Below, one piece after another: positions 1-7,032 of a DNA stretch of 10,621 bases. The position numbers were made by a program, and so were the translations under genes. The notes under the pieces are model-generated. The model was not told the origin of the DNA. It was given only the letters and a program-made list of their open reading frames with translations, and did not search any database. The DNA comes from Rickettsiaceae bacterium (GTDB lineage Bacteria; Pseudomonadota; Alphaproteobacteria; Rickettsiales; Rickettsiaceae). The DNA is taken from contig JANQTT010000106.1 in assembly GCA_030731565.1 (NCBI GenBank), positions 1 through 10,621 on the forward strand, given 5' to 3'. Every line of letters begins with the position of its first letter. Within the stretch, counting starts at the first letter, position 1.

Positions 1-522
1 TCCAATATTACCAACATGCATATCAAAATCACCAATAAGCAATGAAGTAGGCGCTATCTTTTCGAATCCTTGATAACCCAAATTATCCATAGCTTTACTC
101 ACCAAATTACTGAGTTTTTGCCTAGTCCCCATTAATAATGGCCGACCATCCTTACGAAAAAAATTACTAGGTTTATTTTTTTTAGACATGCGTTGATCCA
201 TGTCCTGGAACATATCAGAATAGTTGTCAAAAAACTCAGACCTTACATATACATTAGAGCCATCCCCAGGTATATTTCTCTCTTGACCTTCTGGTACCAT
301 TATTTTAACAGTTGCTCCAGTACCCGGAGATATAGCTGCAAACATTTTGGAACTCATATATTCAGCGATATCAAAATTTGGGGATTTTTGATCTTGCTTG
401 ACTAGAGCTTTCTTATTACCATCGGTATAGATGCCTCCATAATTACCTGCACCTCTTGCCCCGCCAGTTTTTTTCCCAACTTTTGTCCAACTGCTATTGG
501 AACCAAACGTTTCAATTGCCAT
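1..522 (-). CDS. Kinase-fold protein (phosphoinositide-kinase/HipA-like motifs), N-terminal part, cut by window edge
   Basis: The first 174 codons are open from ATG at 522 to the window edge, so the C-terminal part is missing. Seen in the sequence: a Gly-rich stretch at residues 16-30 ending NYGGIYTD; a beta3-like lysine K42 in ALVKQD; a helix at 51-62 with E54 (DIAEYMSSKM) in the place of the alphaC glutamate; a hinge-like VYVRSEFF at 91-98; and LLIGDFDMHVGNIG at 161-174. The last motif contains D-x-H-x-x-N-I, the pattern of the catalytic loop in PI3/PI4-kinases and resembling that of HipA-type kinases. Legionella LepB has an N-terminal kinase-like lipid kinase domain of comparable design. 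No signal peptide or membrane segment is visible, which would suit a cytosolic toxin kinase or a type IV secreted effector. The kinase fold is fairly well supported; the substrate is unknown and the effector role is inference. The Shine-Dalgarno is weak (AGGGC about 4 nt before ATG). Confidence 0.65.
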   Translation of the reverse strand, partial: MAIETFGSNSSWTKVGKKTGGARGAGNYGGIYTDGNKKALVKQDQKSPNFDIAEYMSSKMFAAISPGTGATVKIMVPEGQERNIPGDGSNVYVRSEFFDNYSDMFQDMDQRMSKKNKPSNFFRKDGRPLLMGTRQKLSNLVSKAMDNLGYQGFEKIAPTSLLIGDFDMHVGNIG

Positions 523-554
523 AACTGCCCTATTCTATATCCAAAATAGAATTA

Positions 555-582
555 ATTATGAAGAACGATGAAATAAAAACAA
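555..582 (-). promoter_or_regulatory. Candidate sigma70-type promoter for the kinase-fold gene
   Basis: On the minus strand TTGTTT (577-582) and CATAAT (555-560) are separated by 16 nt and lie 33 nt or more upstream of the ATG at 522. The -10 matches the consensus at 5 of 6 positions and the -35 at about 4 of 6. In such AT-rich DNA chance matches are common, so this is only a candidate. Confidence 0.25.
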
Positions 583-791
583 GGTACATCAATTAATGGA
601 TTATATATTTATAGCTTGAAGTGCTAAAAAAGAAGCATGACCAGTACGCTTCCTGTATTAACCGAACTTAGTTTCTGCCAGTTATAGAGATATATGTTTT
701 TCTAGTATTTCGATATTCATAACAACATATAAAATGAAATGTTTATGGTCCTTATGGTCAAGGGCTCAGGCGTAAGAATCTTCTATATTGT

Positions 792-935
792 TTAGTTTAA
801 AAAATAATACTTACGAAACTTTTTGGAGGCCTCCCATTCTGCGCTATAAGCACAAACCACAAAACGCAGACCGTTAAAACCAGATTGTTTTAAAATATTC
901 TGAATTAAGTCATGTTTGCCTAAAGTGTACCACTT
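792..935 (-). pseudogene. C-terminal gene fragment, possibly a SAM-dependent methyltransferase
   Basis: A 47-codon open stretch on the minus strand reads from just after an in-frame TAG to a TAA at 792-794. It includes WYTLGKHDLIQNIL and KQSGFNGLRFVVCAYS. The layout (W-x-x-G-x-x-D-x-I-x-x-I-L-x-x-x-G-F) resembles the C-terminal part of many class I SAM-dependent methyltransferases, where a helix is followed by an AGF-type turn and a beta strand. No SAM-binding motif (GxGxG) is found upstream, and frames there are broken by stops, so the gene is truncated and dead. The family assignment rests on a short match and may be wrong; that it is a coding remnant is more likely than its name. Confidence 0.3.
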
Positions 936-1090
936 CTATGAGATAAAGAGTATTTGGGTCAGGATAATTTTCTTCATTCATGACTAGGCTTATATTTTCT
1001 TATCATTCAAAAAACCAGCCACCTCATATAGCTAAGGGATTCAAGCCTACTCTTTATCTTGACATAAAGGCACGTTGTATGCAACTCTAA

Positions 1091-1243
1091 ATGGTATGGA
1101 GGCATATCAATAAAAATAGGTCTAAATATCTTTCCGATTCAGATTTTAATCTACTGCTTACCTAGCTACAGACGCCACACGTTAAAAAATGGTGGGATTA
1201 AGAAGTTAACTATACCTTAGATTTGGTTAAAAAAATATTCTAG
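1091..1243 (+). pseudogene. Degraded GNAT acetyltransferase remnant, AAC(6')-like N-terminal part
   Basis: Frame 1091-1243 reads as protein except for in-frame stops. LSDSDFNLLLT is followed by TAG at 1163, then LQTPHVKKWWD, then TAA at 1199, then EVNYTLDLVKKIF and TAG at 1241. Replacing the first stop by Trp and the second by Gln gives the typical N-terminal pattern of aminoglycoside 6'-N-acetyltransferase-like GNAT proteins (L-L-x-x-W-L-x-x-P-H-V-x-x-W-W). Both changes need one base each (TGG to TAG, CAA to TAA). The acetyl-CoA-binding core that should follow is missing. This shows a once functional acetyltransferase now inactive; the original substrate cannot be told. Confidence 0.6.
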
Positions 1244-1261
1244 TTATGCTAGGAGATATAA

Positions 1262-1413
1262 AATGTTGGTGGTGAAAGTAAACTAATACATGTTTTTGCA
1301 ATTCATTAAGGTTTTATAAAAAACTTGGCTTTAAAGCAACCCATGAAGGCATGAAATTATATTTAAAAGAGGAATTATGGCAAAGCATCACAAAAATTAT
1401 ATATCAATGTTAA
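1262..1413 (+). pseudogene. GNAT acetyltransferase C-terminal remnant running into the cellulase start
   Basis: Two frames join here. NVGGESKLIHVFA (from 1262) is followed, after a one-base frame change near 1300, by NSLRFYKKLGF (1300-1332) and KATHEGMKLYLKEEL (to 1377). N-x-x-x-x-F-Y-x-K-L-G-F followed by E-G-M-x-L-x-L is the usual end of a GNAT domain. The frame stays open past the cellulase ATG and stops at TAA 1411-1413. It may be the tail of the same gene as the 1091-1243 remnant after an internal deletion, or of a second GNAT gene; the AAC(6')-like family usually ends differently, so two sources are possible. Confidence 0.5.
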
Positions 1414-2573
1414 TTGTATATTTTATGCTGATATTAACTGTAATAGTTGCCACTGCATATGCAAACGAGAATAGCATTAATTCGTCTAAAATCACATTTT
1501 GGCAACTTCAAAAAAAGGGAGCTAATATTTTTAATGAAAATATTGAAGCAAGTGATATAAGGGCTGCAAAGGAATATGGAATAGAGTTTATCAGATTATG
1601 CCCAGACAAATTTTCAACCTTACATCATGATTTTTTAATAGGTAATGCTGATAATTATGTTGGTTTAATTAAAAAAGACTTGGAGAAATTTAAAAAAATA
1701 TTAGATATGTGCCATAACGAAGGAATGCCTGTAGTTATTACAATGCTAAGCCTTCCTGGATCACGCTGGAAGCAGAATAATCAAAACAAAGATGATTTGC
1801 GAATCTGGAAAAACAAAAAATATCAAGACCAAGCAGCTCATTTTTGGCAAAACTTAGCTAGTGAATTAAAAAACCATCCCGCTATCGTAGGATACAATAT
1901 ACTCAATGAACCCCATCCTGAAAGGATTTTTGCATCTAAGGAAGTGCATATAAATAAAATAAATCGAGAAGAAGCCCAGAAAATGCTTTACGACTTTTAT
2001 GATCGTATCATAAAAAATATAAGGCATATTGATAAAGAAACACCTATCATCCTTGATAGCTCTGCATATGCCGACCCTAAAACATTTGTTCTGCTAATTC
2101 CTCAGAGGCATAAAAATATCCTTTATTCTTTTCATATGTATGAGCCGTATGAGTATACAAATCATAAAATGAATAATGGTAAATTCAGCTATCCAGGACA
2201 AATAAATGACAAACAATGGGATAAAAAAGCTCTTGAAGAGTATATGTCATCTGTTATTGCCTTTCAAAAAAATCACGATATACCTAAGCATAAAATATTA
2301 ATTGGAGAATTTGGCGGGCATCGTATGTCTCCTGGCCTGGAAAAATATTTTGAGGACTTAATTACTATTTTTAATCAACATGGCTGGCATTTCGCTTTTT
2401 ATGCTTTCAGAGAAGATGTATGGGATGGAATGGATTATGAATTGGGTACAAAAAAATTACCATGGAGTTATTGGAAAGCTTTAGAAGATGGCAAAAAACC
2501 TGTATTAAAGCGCAAAGATAACTATCCTGCTTTTTTAGTGATAAGAAAAAATTTAAATGGAAAGCACTATTAA
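1377..2573 (+). CDS. Secreted endo-beta-1,4-glucanase (cellulase), glycoside hydrolase family 5
   Basis: A 398-residue protein expected to cleave beta-1,4-glucan (cellulose or a related polymer) by a retaining mechanism. An N-terminal signal peptide is clear: basic start (AKHHK), hydrophobic core at about 11-26, and an AYA-NE type cleavage site after residue 29. The rest is one GH5 barrel: R73 in FIRLCP, TMLSLPGSRWKQNN at 122-135, acid/base E178 in YNILNEPHP, H253 and Y255 in SFHMYEP, nucleophile E311 in LIGEFGGHR, and W349 in WDGMDYELG. No carbohydrate-binding module or anchor is seen, so release outside the inner membrane is expected. The start at 1377 has AGAGGA a few bases upstream, a short spacing. 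The gene stands alone on this strand, convergent with the operon to its right and preceded by gene debris. In a host-associated bacterium it may attack protist cyst wall, algal or plant cellulose; that role is inferred. Function class is nearly certain; exact substrate is not. Confidence 0.93.
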   Translation: MAKHHKNYISMLIVYFMLILTVIVATAYANENSINSSKITFWQLQKKGANIFNENIEASDIRAAKEYGIEFIRLCPDKFSTLHHDFLIGNADNYVGLIKKDLEKFKKILDMCHNEGMPVVITMLSLPGSRWKQNNQNKDDLRIWKNKKYQDQAAHFWQNLASELKNHPAIVGYNILNEPHPERIFASKEVHINKINREEAQKMLYDFYDRIIKNIRHIDKETPIILDSSAYADPKTFVLLIPQRHKNILYSFHMYEPYEYTNHKMNNGKFSYPGQINDKQWDKKALEEYMSSVIAFQKNHDIPKHKILIGEFGGHRMSPGLEKYFEDLITIFNQHGWHFAFYAFREDVWDGMDYELGTKKLPWSYWKALEDGKKPVLKRKDNYPAFLVIRKNLNGKHY

Positions 2574-2625
2574 ACTCTGTCAATTGAAGATAAAAATAGT
2601 TCTAAAGCCGCAATGCAAACAAAAC

Positions 2626-3180
2626 TCACTCAACCACCCTACCGTACATATAGTAATCTTTATGCTGGCCTTCTACAACTTCATATTTTTCAAGAAGACC
2701 CTCTTTTTTAAAGCCGGCTCTTTCTAGTAATTTTATAGATCTTTCATTATCAATTATAACTGTTGCTTGAATGCGCACTAGTTCAAGAGCTATATCGGCA
2801 AATTTTAGTATTGCGTTAATTGATGTAAGCATAATTCCTCTACCCCAATATTCGGGATTTAAATCGTAACTTATTTCTGCTCTAGCGTTAGGAAAAGAAA
2901 TTAGATTAAACCCAGCAGTGCCAATCATTTTATCATTTTCTTTTAATGCGATCGCCCAGTATATACTTCTTTTTTGTGGGAATAAGCTTTTCCAATACTT
3001 TACTTCTTCCATAGCTTCATTAATACCGCTTGGACGATTCTCTTTTGTTAGGAACCCTTCCATAGCCCTATTATTCATATACTCAAAATAATCTCGTGCG
3101 TCTGCTTCTTTTATTTCTCTTAGAACTATATAACCTAAATCAAGCGCCGGAAAGTCACCGAAAAAATATTGTATATTCAA
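2626..3180 (-). CDS. RimJ/RimL-type GNAT N-acetyltransferase
   Basis: A 184-residue protein of usual length for the RimJ/RimL branch of GNAT enzymes, which move acetyl from acetyl-CoA to an amino group (N-terminus of a ribosomal protein, or a small molecule). Visible: beta1 YIVLREI (17-23); GTAGFNLI (87-94); YDLNPEYWGRGIM (105-117), the pyrophosphate-binding turn of acetyl-CoA; N145 and S148 in DNERSIKLLERAGF (144-157); and KDYYMYG near the end. The start codon is TTG at 3178-3180. An in-frame TAG lies two codons upstream and the next ATG (residue 35) would remove beta1, so TTG is the best choice. GAGG and AGG precede it at loose spacing. It is the last gene of the run, 7 nt after queC, and converges with the cellulase over a 52-nt gap lacking an obvious terminator. 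Substrate is unknown; the link to queuosine genes may be only positional. Confidence 0.85.
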   Translation of the reverse strand: MNIQYFFGDFPALDLGYIVLREIKEADARDYFEYMNNRAMEGFLTKENRPSGINEAMEEVKYWKSLFPQKRSIYWAIALKENDKMIGTAGFNLISFPNARAEISYDLNPEYWGRGIMLTSINAILKFADIALELVRIQATVIIDNERSIKLLERAGFKKEGLLEKYEVVEGQHKDYYMYGRVVE

Positions 3181-3187
3181 GAGCTAC

Positions 3188-3880
3188 CTACCTCGTCATA
3201 TATTCTATCGGGTCTTTTGTATTATTATCTTCAAAAGCATTAACCCTAACTAGACATGCGTGACATTGTCCGCAAGATCTCCCTTCTCTATCAGGATCAT
3301 AACAAGAAATGGTTGAAGAATAATCAACACCTAACTTAAGTCCAGCCGCAACTATTTCAGATTTGGACATTTTAATTAAAGGGGCGTGTATATTTATTTT
3401 TTGCCCTTCTATACCAGCTTTAGTAGCTAAATTTGCCATAGTTTCAAAGCTTTTTAAATATTCAGGCCTACAATCTGGATAATTTGCTGAATCGGTCATA
3501 TGCGCTCCAATATAAATATCTGAGGCGCCGATTACTTCTGTATATCCTAGTGCATAACTTAAAAAGATTGTATTCCTTGCGGGGACATAAGTAACTGGAA
3601 TTTTGTCGCCAATCTCCTTTGCGCTATCATATTTTGGCACAGCTAAATCTTCGTTAACTAGCGCTGTTGTTTTGAAGGCTGATAAATCTATATCAATTAC
3701 TCTGTGGTCAATAACGTTATAGTTTTTTATAAAATTTTTAATTTTAGCAATTTCAATCGAATGGTTTTGGGAATAATAAAAGCTAACAGCATATATTTCC
3801 ACATTTTCTTTTTGTAGCATGGCAAGCACTGTAGATGAATCCAAGCCACCACTTACTAAGACGACTACCTTTTTTTTCAT
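3188..3880 (-). CDS. queC: 7-cyano-7-deazaguanine (preQ0) synthase QueC
   Basis: A 230-residue enzyme that turns 7-carboxy-7-deazaguanine into preQ0 using ATP and ammonia, in the cytosolic route to queuosine in tRNA. The N-type ATP pyrophosphatase loop is VSGGLDSST (9-17). VPARNTIFLSYAL (99-111) and YPDCRPEY (134-141) are family hallmarks. A zinc site is formed by C193, C203, C206 and C209 (CYDPDREGRSCGQCHAC). Length and motifs are complete. ATG at 3880 follows the queE stop by 6 nt, with only a weak purine stretch (GTAGAA) before it, so translational coupling to queE is likely. QueE makes the substrate of this enzyme, so the two genes form a functional pair; the other pathway genes (folE, queD, queF) are not in this window. 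Confidence 0.97.
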   Translation of the reverse strand: MKKKVVVLVSGGLDSSTVLAMLQKENVEIYAVSFYYSQNHSIEIAKIKNFIKNYNVIDHRVIDIDLSAFKTTALVNEDLAVPKYDSAKEIGDKIPVTYVPARNTIFLSYALGYTEVIGASDIYIGAHMTDSANYPDCRPEYLKSFETMANLATKAGIEGQKINIHAPLIKMSKSEIVAAGLKLGVDYSSTISCYDPDREGRSCGQCHACLVRVNAFEDNNTKDPIEYMTR

Positions 3881-3886
3881 ATATTT

Positions 3887-4564
3887 CTACTCTATTCTTA
3901 GTTCTTTATGAATCTGATAAGATAAACGATAACCATTATTTATCGCTATTTCAACAGCCAATTTTTTATTAGCTATATTTATATCATTGTTTAGCTCATC
4001 CATTGCTTGCACAAAAACTGGTATATTATATGTACTTTGCCCGAGATTTGGGACCAATGAGTATTCTATTTTTTGCGTTGATATTAAAAATTTAAATGCT
4101 GTAATTCTTTTCAATAAATCTTCTCGTACTTTTAGATATTTACCATTTACAACTTTTGGCGAGCAGACAATATTAACTTCTGGAAGGACTTCTCTGTAGA
4201 TTGTACCATTAGTTTCTATTTGTACAGCAAACTTTTCTTCGAGTAATCTCTCGCATAATTTACTAATTGACTGGCGAAAAGGCTCTCCTCCCGTAATAAC
4301 AACTAAATTTATTGACCTAGTATTTTCATTATTCAAACTTAAGGTATTAACCTGCTCAATAATTGATTCGGTAGATATTTTTTTAAAATTTTCAAATTCT
4401 GTATCACAAAAATCGCAAGCCAAATTACAACCGCCTAGCCTAACAAAAATTGATGGCGTACCGACATGCGGCCCTTCGCCTTGCAACGTTTTAAATATTT
4501 GTTTGACCATTAAATGTAAACCATCCCCTTTTTCAGGAGGTCTGATTGGATTGTCACCGAACAT
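3887..4564 (-). CDS. queE: 7-carboxy-7-deazaguanine synthase QueE (radical SAM)
   Basis: A 225-residue radical SAM enzyme that rearranges 6-carboxytetrahydropterin into 7-carboxy-7-deazaguanine, the step just before QueC. Its iron-sulfur cluster ligands are C46, C50 and C53 in the canonical CX3CX2C form (GGCNLACDFCDTEF). LQGEGPHVGTPS (27-38), TGGEP (91-95, SAM binding), IETNGT (116-121) and the C-terminal RLSYQIHK (213-220) are all family signatures. The N-terminus FGDNPIRPPEKGDG fits the MFGxNPxRxPE opening common in alphaproteobacterial QueE, which supports ATG at 4564 over the internal Met19. AAGG sits 6 nt before it. The gene begins 3 nt after the mraY stop, which ties it to the cell-wall genes as one transcript. 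Confidence 0.96.
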   Translation of the reverse strand: MFGDNPIRPPEKGDGLHLMVKQIFKTLQGEGPHVGTPSIFVRLGGCNLACDFCDTEFENFKKISTESIIEQVNTLSLNNENTRSINLVVITGGEPFRQSISKLCERLLEEKFAVQIETNGTIYREVLPEVNIVCSPKVVNGKYLKVREDLLKRITAFKFLISTQKIEYSLVPNLGQSTYNIPVFVQAMDELNNDINIANKKLAVEIAINNGYRLSYQIHKELRIE

Positions 4565-4567
4565 TTT

Positions 4568-5656
4568 TTACCTTAGTTTTAGCGAAGATAAACCAACAAG
4601 AGCAAAAATTATTGCTAATATCCAGAATCTAATTACAACTTTAGACTCTGGCCAGCCTTTTTTTTCAAAATGGTGATGTAGCGGAGCCATCAAGAAAAGT
4701 CTTTTTCCTCCGGTTTTTTTAAAATAACCTACTTGCAAAATTACGGATAAGGTTTCTAAAACAAAAACCCCTCCAATGATACATAAAACCAATTCATGCT
4801 TTGTAATTACACTAATTGTACCAAGCACACCGCCAAGAGCTAAACTCCCGGTGTCTCCCATAAAAATTTCAGCAGGCTTGGCGTAATACCACAAAAATCC
4901 AAGGCTGCTTCCGATAATTGCAGAACATAGGACTGTTAATTCACCAACTCTAGGCACATGAATAACTTGAAGGTAACTTGCATAAATGCTATTTCCGACC
5001 AAATATGATATAAGCCCAAAGGACGCTATTGCAATCGCTATTGTTCCAATCGCAAGTCCATCAAGGCCATCTGTTAAATTAACCGCATTTGATGATCCTA
5101 TAATTACACACATAATAAATGGAATATAGAAATATCCAAGATCTAAAAATGCATTCTTTAAAAATGGAAAGGCAAGTTGAGTTGCATATTCTGGTGTAGA
5201 ATATTCTTGTATCACAATAAATGCAATAAGGCTTACTAAAAATTGTATGGTAAGTTTGGCCCTGCCGCTGATTCCTCGATAATTATTCCTACTTACTTTA
5301 GTGTAGTCATCAACAAAACCAAGTATTCCAAACATCAATAAAACAAATAAAGATACCCAGATATACGGGTTTGCTAAATTTGCAAAACATAACGTCGAAA
5401 TGGTAGTAGACAATATAATCATCAAACCACCCATTGTTGGAGTTCCAGCTTTATCGAAGTGGCTCGCTGGTCCATCTTCTCTAATTGGCTGACCTTGCTT
5501 TTGCATAGATCGTAAATAAGCAATTAGTCTTGGTCCTATAAAAAAACAAATCAACATGCTCATTAAAATAGCGAAACCACTTCTAAAACTAATATAGGTA
5601 AATAGGTTTGCAATATGAAATTTTGCTGCATATGGAGCTAATAAATTATAAAACAC
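4568..5656 (-). CDS. mraY: Phospho-N-acetylmuramoyl-pentapeptide transferase MraY
   Basis: A 362-residue polytopic inner-membrane enzyme, close to the E. coli length of 360, that transfers phospho-MurNAc-pentapeptide from UDP to undecaprenyl phosphate and so makes lipid I. About ten hydrophobic segments are visible. Diagnostic residues are D116 and D117 in GFVDDYTK, N193 and D196 in [11 protein letters not shown]268 in IFMGDTGS, and the H327-H329 triplet in [15 protein letters not shown]. The start codon is GTG at 5654-5656, overlapping the murF end by 11 nt, with a strong AGGAG 6 nt before it. In many bacteria murD and ftsW follow mraY; here queE follows directly. The enzyme uses the product of MurF, encoded just upstream. 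Confidence 0.97.
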   Translation of the reverse strand: MFYNLLAPYAAKFHIANLFTYISFRSGFAILMSMLICFFIGPRLIAYLRSMQKQGQPIREDGPASHFDKAGTPTMGGLMIILSTTISTLCFANLANPYIWVSLFVLLMFGILGFVDDYTKVSRNNYRGISGRAKLTIQFLVSLIAFIVIQEYSTPEYATQLAFPFLKNAFLDLGYFYIPFIMCVIIGSSNAVNLTDGLDGLAIGTIAIAIASFGLISYLVGNSIYASYLQVIHVPRVGELTVLCSAIIGSSLGFLWYYAKPAEIFMGDTGSLALGGVLGTISVITKHELVLCIIGGVFVLETLSVILQVGYFKKTGGKRLFLMAPLHHHFEKKGWPESKVVIRFWILAIIFALVGLSSLKLR

Positions 5657-7028
5657 TTTTAACTCCTAGACTCTTTGCTAAATTCTCTAACTTCATACTC
5701 CTTGAACCTTTTATCAAAATAATCTGTCCATCTTCAAAATTAATATTATTATCAACAATCATTTCATTTATATCTTTATAGGACTTAATTTCCATATCAT
5801 CAGGAAGTTTATCTTTTATCTGGTTCATTAAATTGCCCACTAAGAATAGCTTTGATACACCGGCTGCAATAATTGAAGGAATTATAGACATGTGCATATC
5901 GGCTTGCATATCACCAAGTTCACCCATATCTCCTAAAACCGCTACCTTTTTTTCACTAACAAATTGTTGTAAATATTGCAGCGAAGCTTTTAATGATTGA
6001 GGATTTGAATTGTAATAATCGCAAATAATTCCTAAATTTTTATTATTGTGTTTCACTTCAACAAATCTTCCGCGCCCCATCAAAGGCTGATATGACCTTA
6101 TTGCATTTACAGCTTTTTCTGTATCAAAACCAAGAGTTTTTACAACAGAAAGTCCTATAGTAAAATTTGATGCCAAGTGCATTGGTATATTAGGCATAAT
6201 AATTTCGCATTCTTCTGAACCAATACAAAAGTTAAGCCTTACAAAATGACCATCTAATAGTTCATATGAAAGGAATTTTACGTTTGCATCTACTCTTTTA
6301 CCAAATGTCTGGACATTCCTGATGCCAACCTTATCTATATTCCGGATACACCTTTCGTACATTGACATATCTCGATTAATTATTGCAATACCTGTATTGA
6401 TATCAACGCCTTCAAAAATTTCGCATTTTGCATCCGCAATGGCTTCGATTGAGCCAAAAAATTCTATATGCCCCTCAGATATTGTGGTTATTATAGCTAT
6501 ATCTGGCATTACCATATTTGTTAAGTTATGTATCTCACCAGCTGAGTTCATACCGATTTCAATTACAGCATATTCTGTATCATCTGGCATAGAGGCAAGA
6601 GTCAGGGGAACGCCAAGAAAATTATTAAAACTTTTAGCACTAGAATGTGTATTACCATATGCAAGGAGCATAGTTTTTATTACCTCTCTAGTACTCGTCT
6701 TTCCTACACTACCTGTAACGGCAATAAATTTTGCTTTTGAATGTCTTCTCTTATATTCAGCTAAGTGATTTAAAGCAAACAAGGTATCATCAACTTTAAT
6801 CAGTTTATTTTGGTCTATACCTTGAATATCCTTTGAAACAATTGCGCAACTTGCCCCTCTTGATAAGGCATCTTCAACAAATCCATGCCCGTCTCTCCTT
6901 CCAGGAAGCGCAATAAATATATCATCTTTATCAATATCTAAAGAATTAAATTTAACCTGGCCGGCGCTTATGTTTTCGGTAACTTTTACATCCAAAGCCC
7001 TTTCCAAACTTTTTGTATTCCATATCAT
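5646..7028 (-). CDS. murF: UDP-MurNAc-tripeptide--D-alanyl-D-alanine ligase MurF
   Basis: A 460-residue ATP-dependent Mur ligase that adds D-Ala-D-Ala to the UDP-MurNAc tripeptide in the cytosol, completing the pentapeptide used by MraY. Three domains can be followed: an N-terminal UDP-binding part (about 1-98), the ATP domain with P-loop [12 protein letters not shown] (104-115), [12 protein letters not shown] (133-144), [11 protein letters not shown] (156-166) and GHIEFFGS (186-193), and a C-terminal Rossmann-like domain starting near YYNSNPQS and holding [13 protein letters not shown] with GVPLTL is specific to MurF among the Mur ligases. Start ATG at 7028 lies 4 nt after the murE stop; no strong Shine-Dalgarno is seen. 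The end overlaps mraY by 11 nt. Confidence 0.97.
   Translation of the reverse strand: MIWNTKSLERALDVKVTENISAGQVKFNSLDIDKDDIFIALPGRRDGHGFVEDALSRGASCAIVSKDIQGIDQNKLIKVDDTLFALNHLAEYKRRHSKAKFIAVTGSVGKTSTREVIKTMLLAYGNTHSSAKSFNNFLGVPLTLASMPDDTEYAVIEIGMNSAGEIHNLTNMVMPDIAIITTISEGHIEFFGSIEAIADAKCEIFEGVDINTGIAIINRDMSMYERCIRNIDKVGIRNVQTFGKRVDANVKFLSYELLDGHFVRLNFCIGSEECEIIMPNIPMHLASNFTIGLSVVKTLGFDTEKAVNAIRSYQPLMGRGRFVEVKHNNKNLGIICDYYNSNPQSLKASLQYLQQFVSEKKVAVLGDMGELGDMQADMHMSIIPSIIAAGVSKLFLVGNLMNQIKDKLPDDMEIKSYKDINEMIVDNNINFEDGQIILIKGSRSMKLENLAKSLGVKSVL
5663..5667 (-). promoter_or_regulatory. Ribosome binding site fixing the GTG start of mraY
   Basis: The minus strand reads AGGAG-TTAAAA-GTG, a full Shine-Dalgarno core with a 6-nt spacer, inside the last codons of murF. 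It is the clearest ribosome binding site in the operon and supports the GTG start at 5656. Confidence 0.7.
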
Positions 7029-7032
7029 AATT

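Larger units (their letters stand above)
523..1376. other. Decayed intergenic region with gene remnants
   Basis: This 854-base stretch has no intact reading frame. Three remnants are readable and listed separately: a minus-strand fragment at 792-935 and plus-strand GNAT pieces at 1091-1243 and 1262-1413. The part from 583 to 791 shows only short stop-interrupted frames and an imperfect 9-bp-period repeat (TTATGGTC at 743-750 and 752-759). No tRNA, rRNA, CRISPR or terminator-like hairpin with a T-run was found by eye. The pattern fits slow erosion of dispensable genes in a reduced genome. Confidence 0.6.

Noticed and set aside
193..405. Plus-strand open frame of 70 codons
   Set aside because: It lies antisense to the kinase-fold gene, whose minus-strand frame shows clear motifs; its own protein shows none.
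743..759. Tandem TTATGGTC copies with a 9-bp period
   Set aside because: Only two copies and no further units, so no repeat array or operator can be argued.
1030..1060. T-arm-like sequence (GGGATTCAAGCC) suggesting a tRNA
   Set aside because: The arms flanking TTCAAG do not pair and no acceptor, D or anticodon stems can be drawn around it.
1223..1250. TTGGTT-16-TATGCT as a promoter for the cellulase
   Set aside because: Only 3 of 6 and 4 of 6 consensus matches in an AT-rich pseudogene; not distinguishable from background.
2574..2625. Expected bidirectional terminator between the convergent cellulase and acetyltransferase genes
   Set aside because: No stem-loop with a T-run is visible in this 52-base gap on either strand.
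3987..4199. Plus-strand open frame of 70 codons
   Set aside because: Antisense to queE, with no motif or ribosome binding site of note.
6322..6768. Plus-strand open frame of 148 codons
   Set aside because: It is antisense to murF across the conserved ATP-binding domain and has no recognisable domain.
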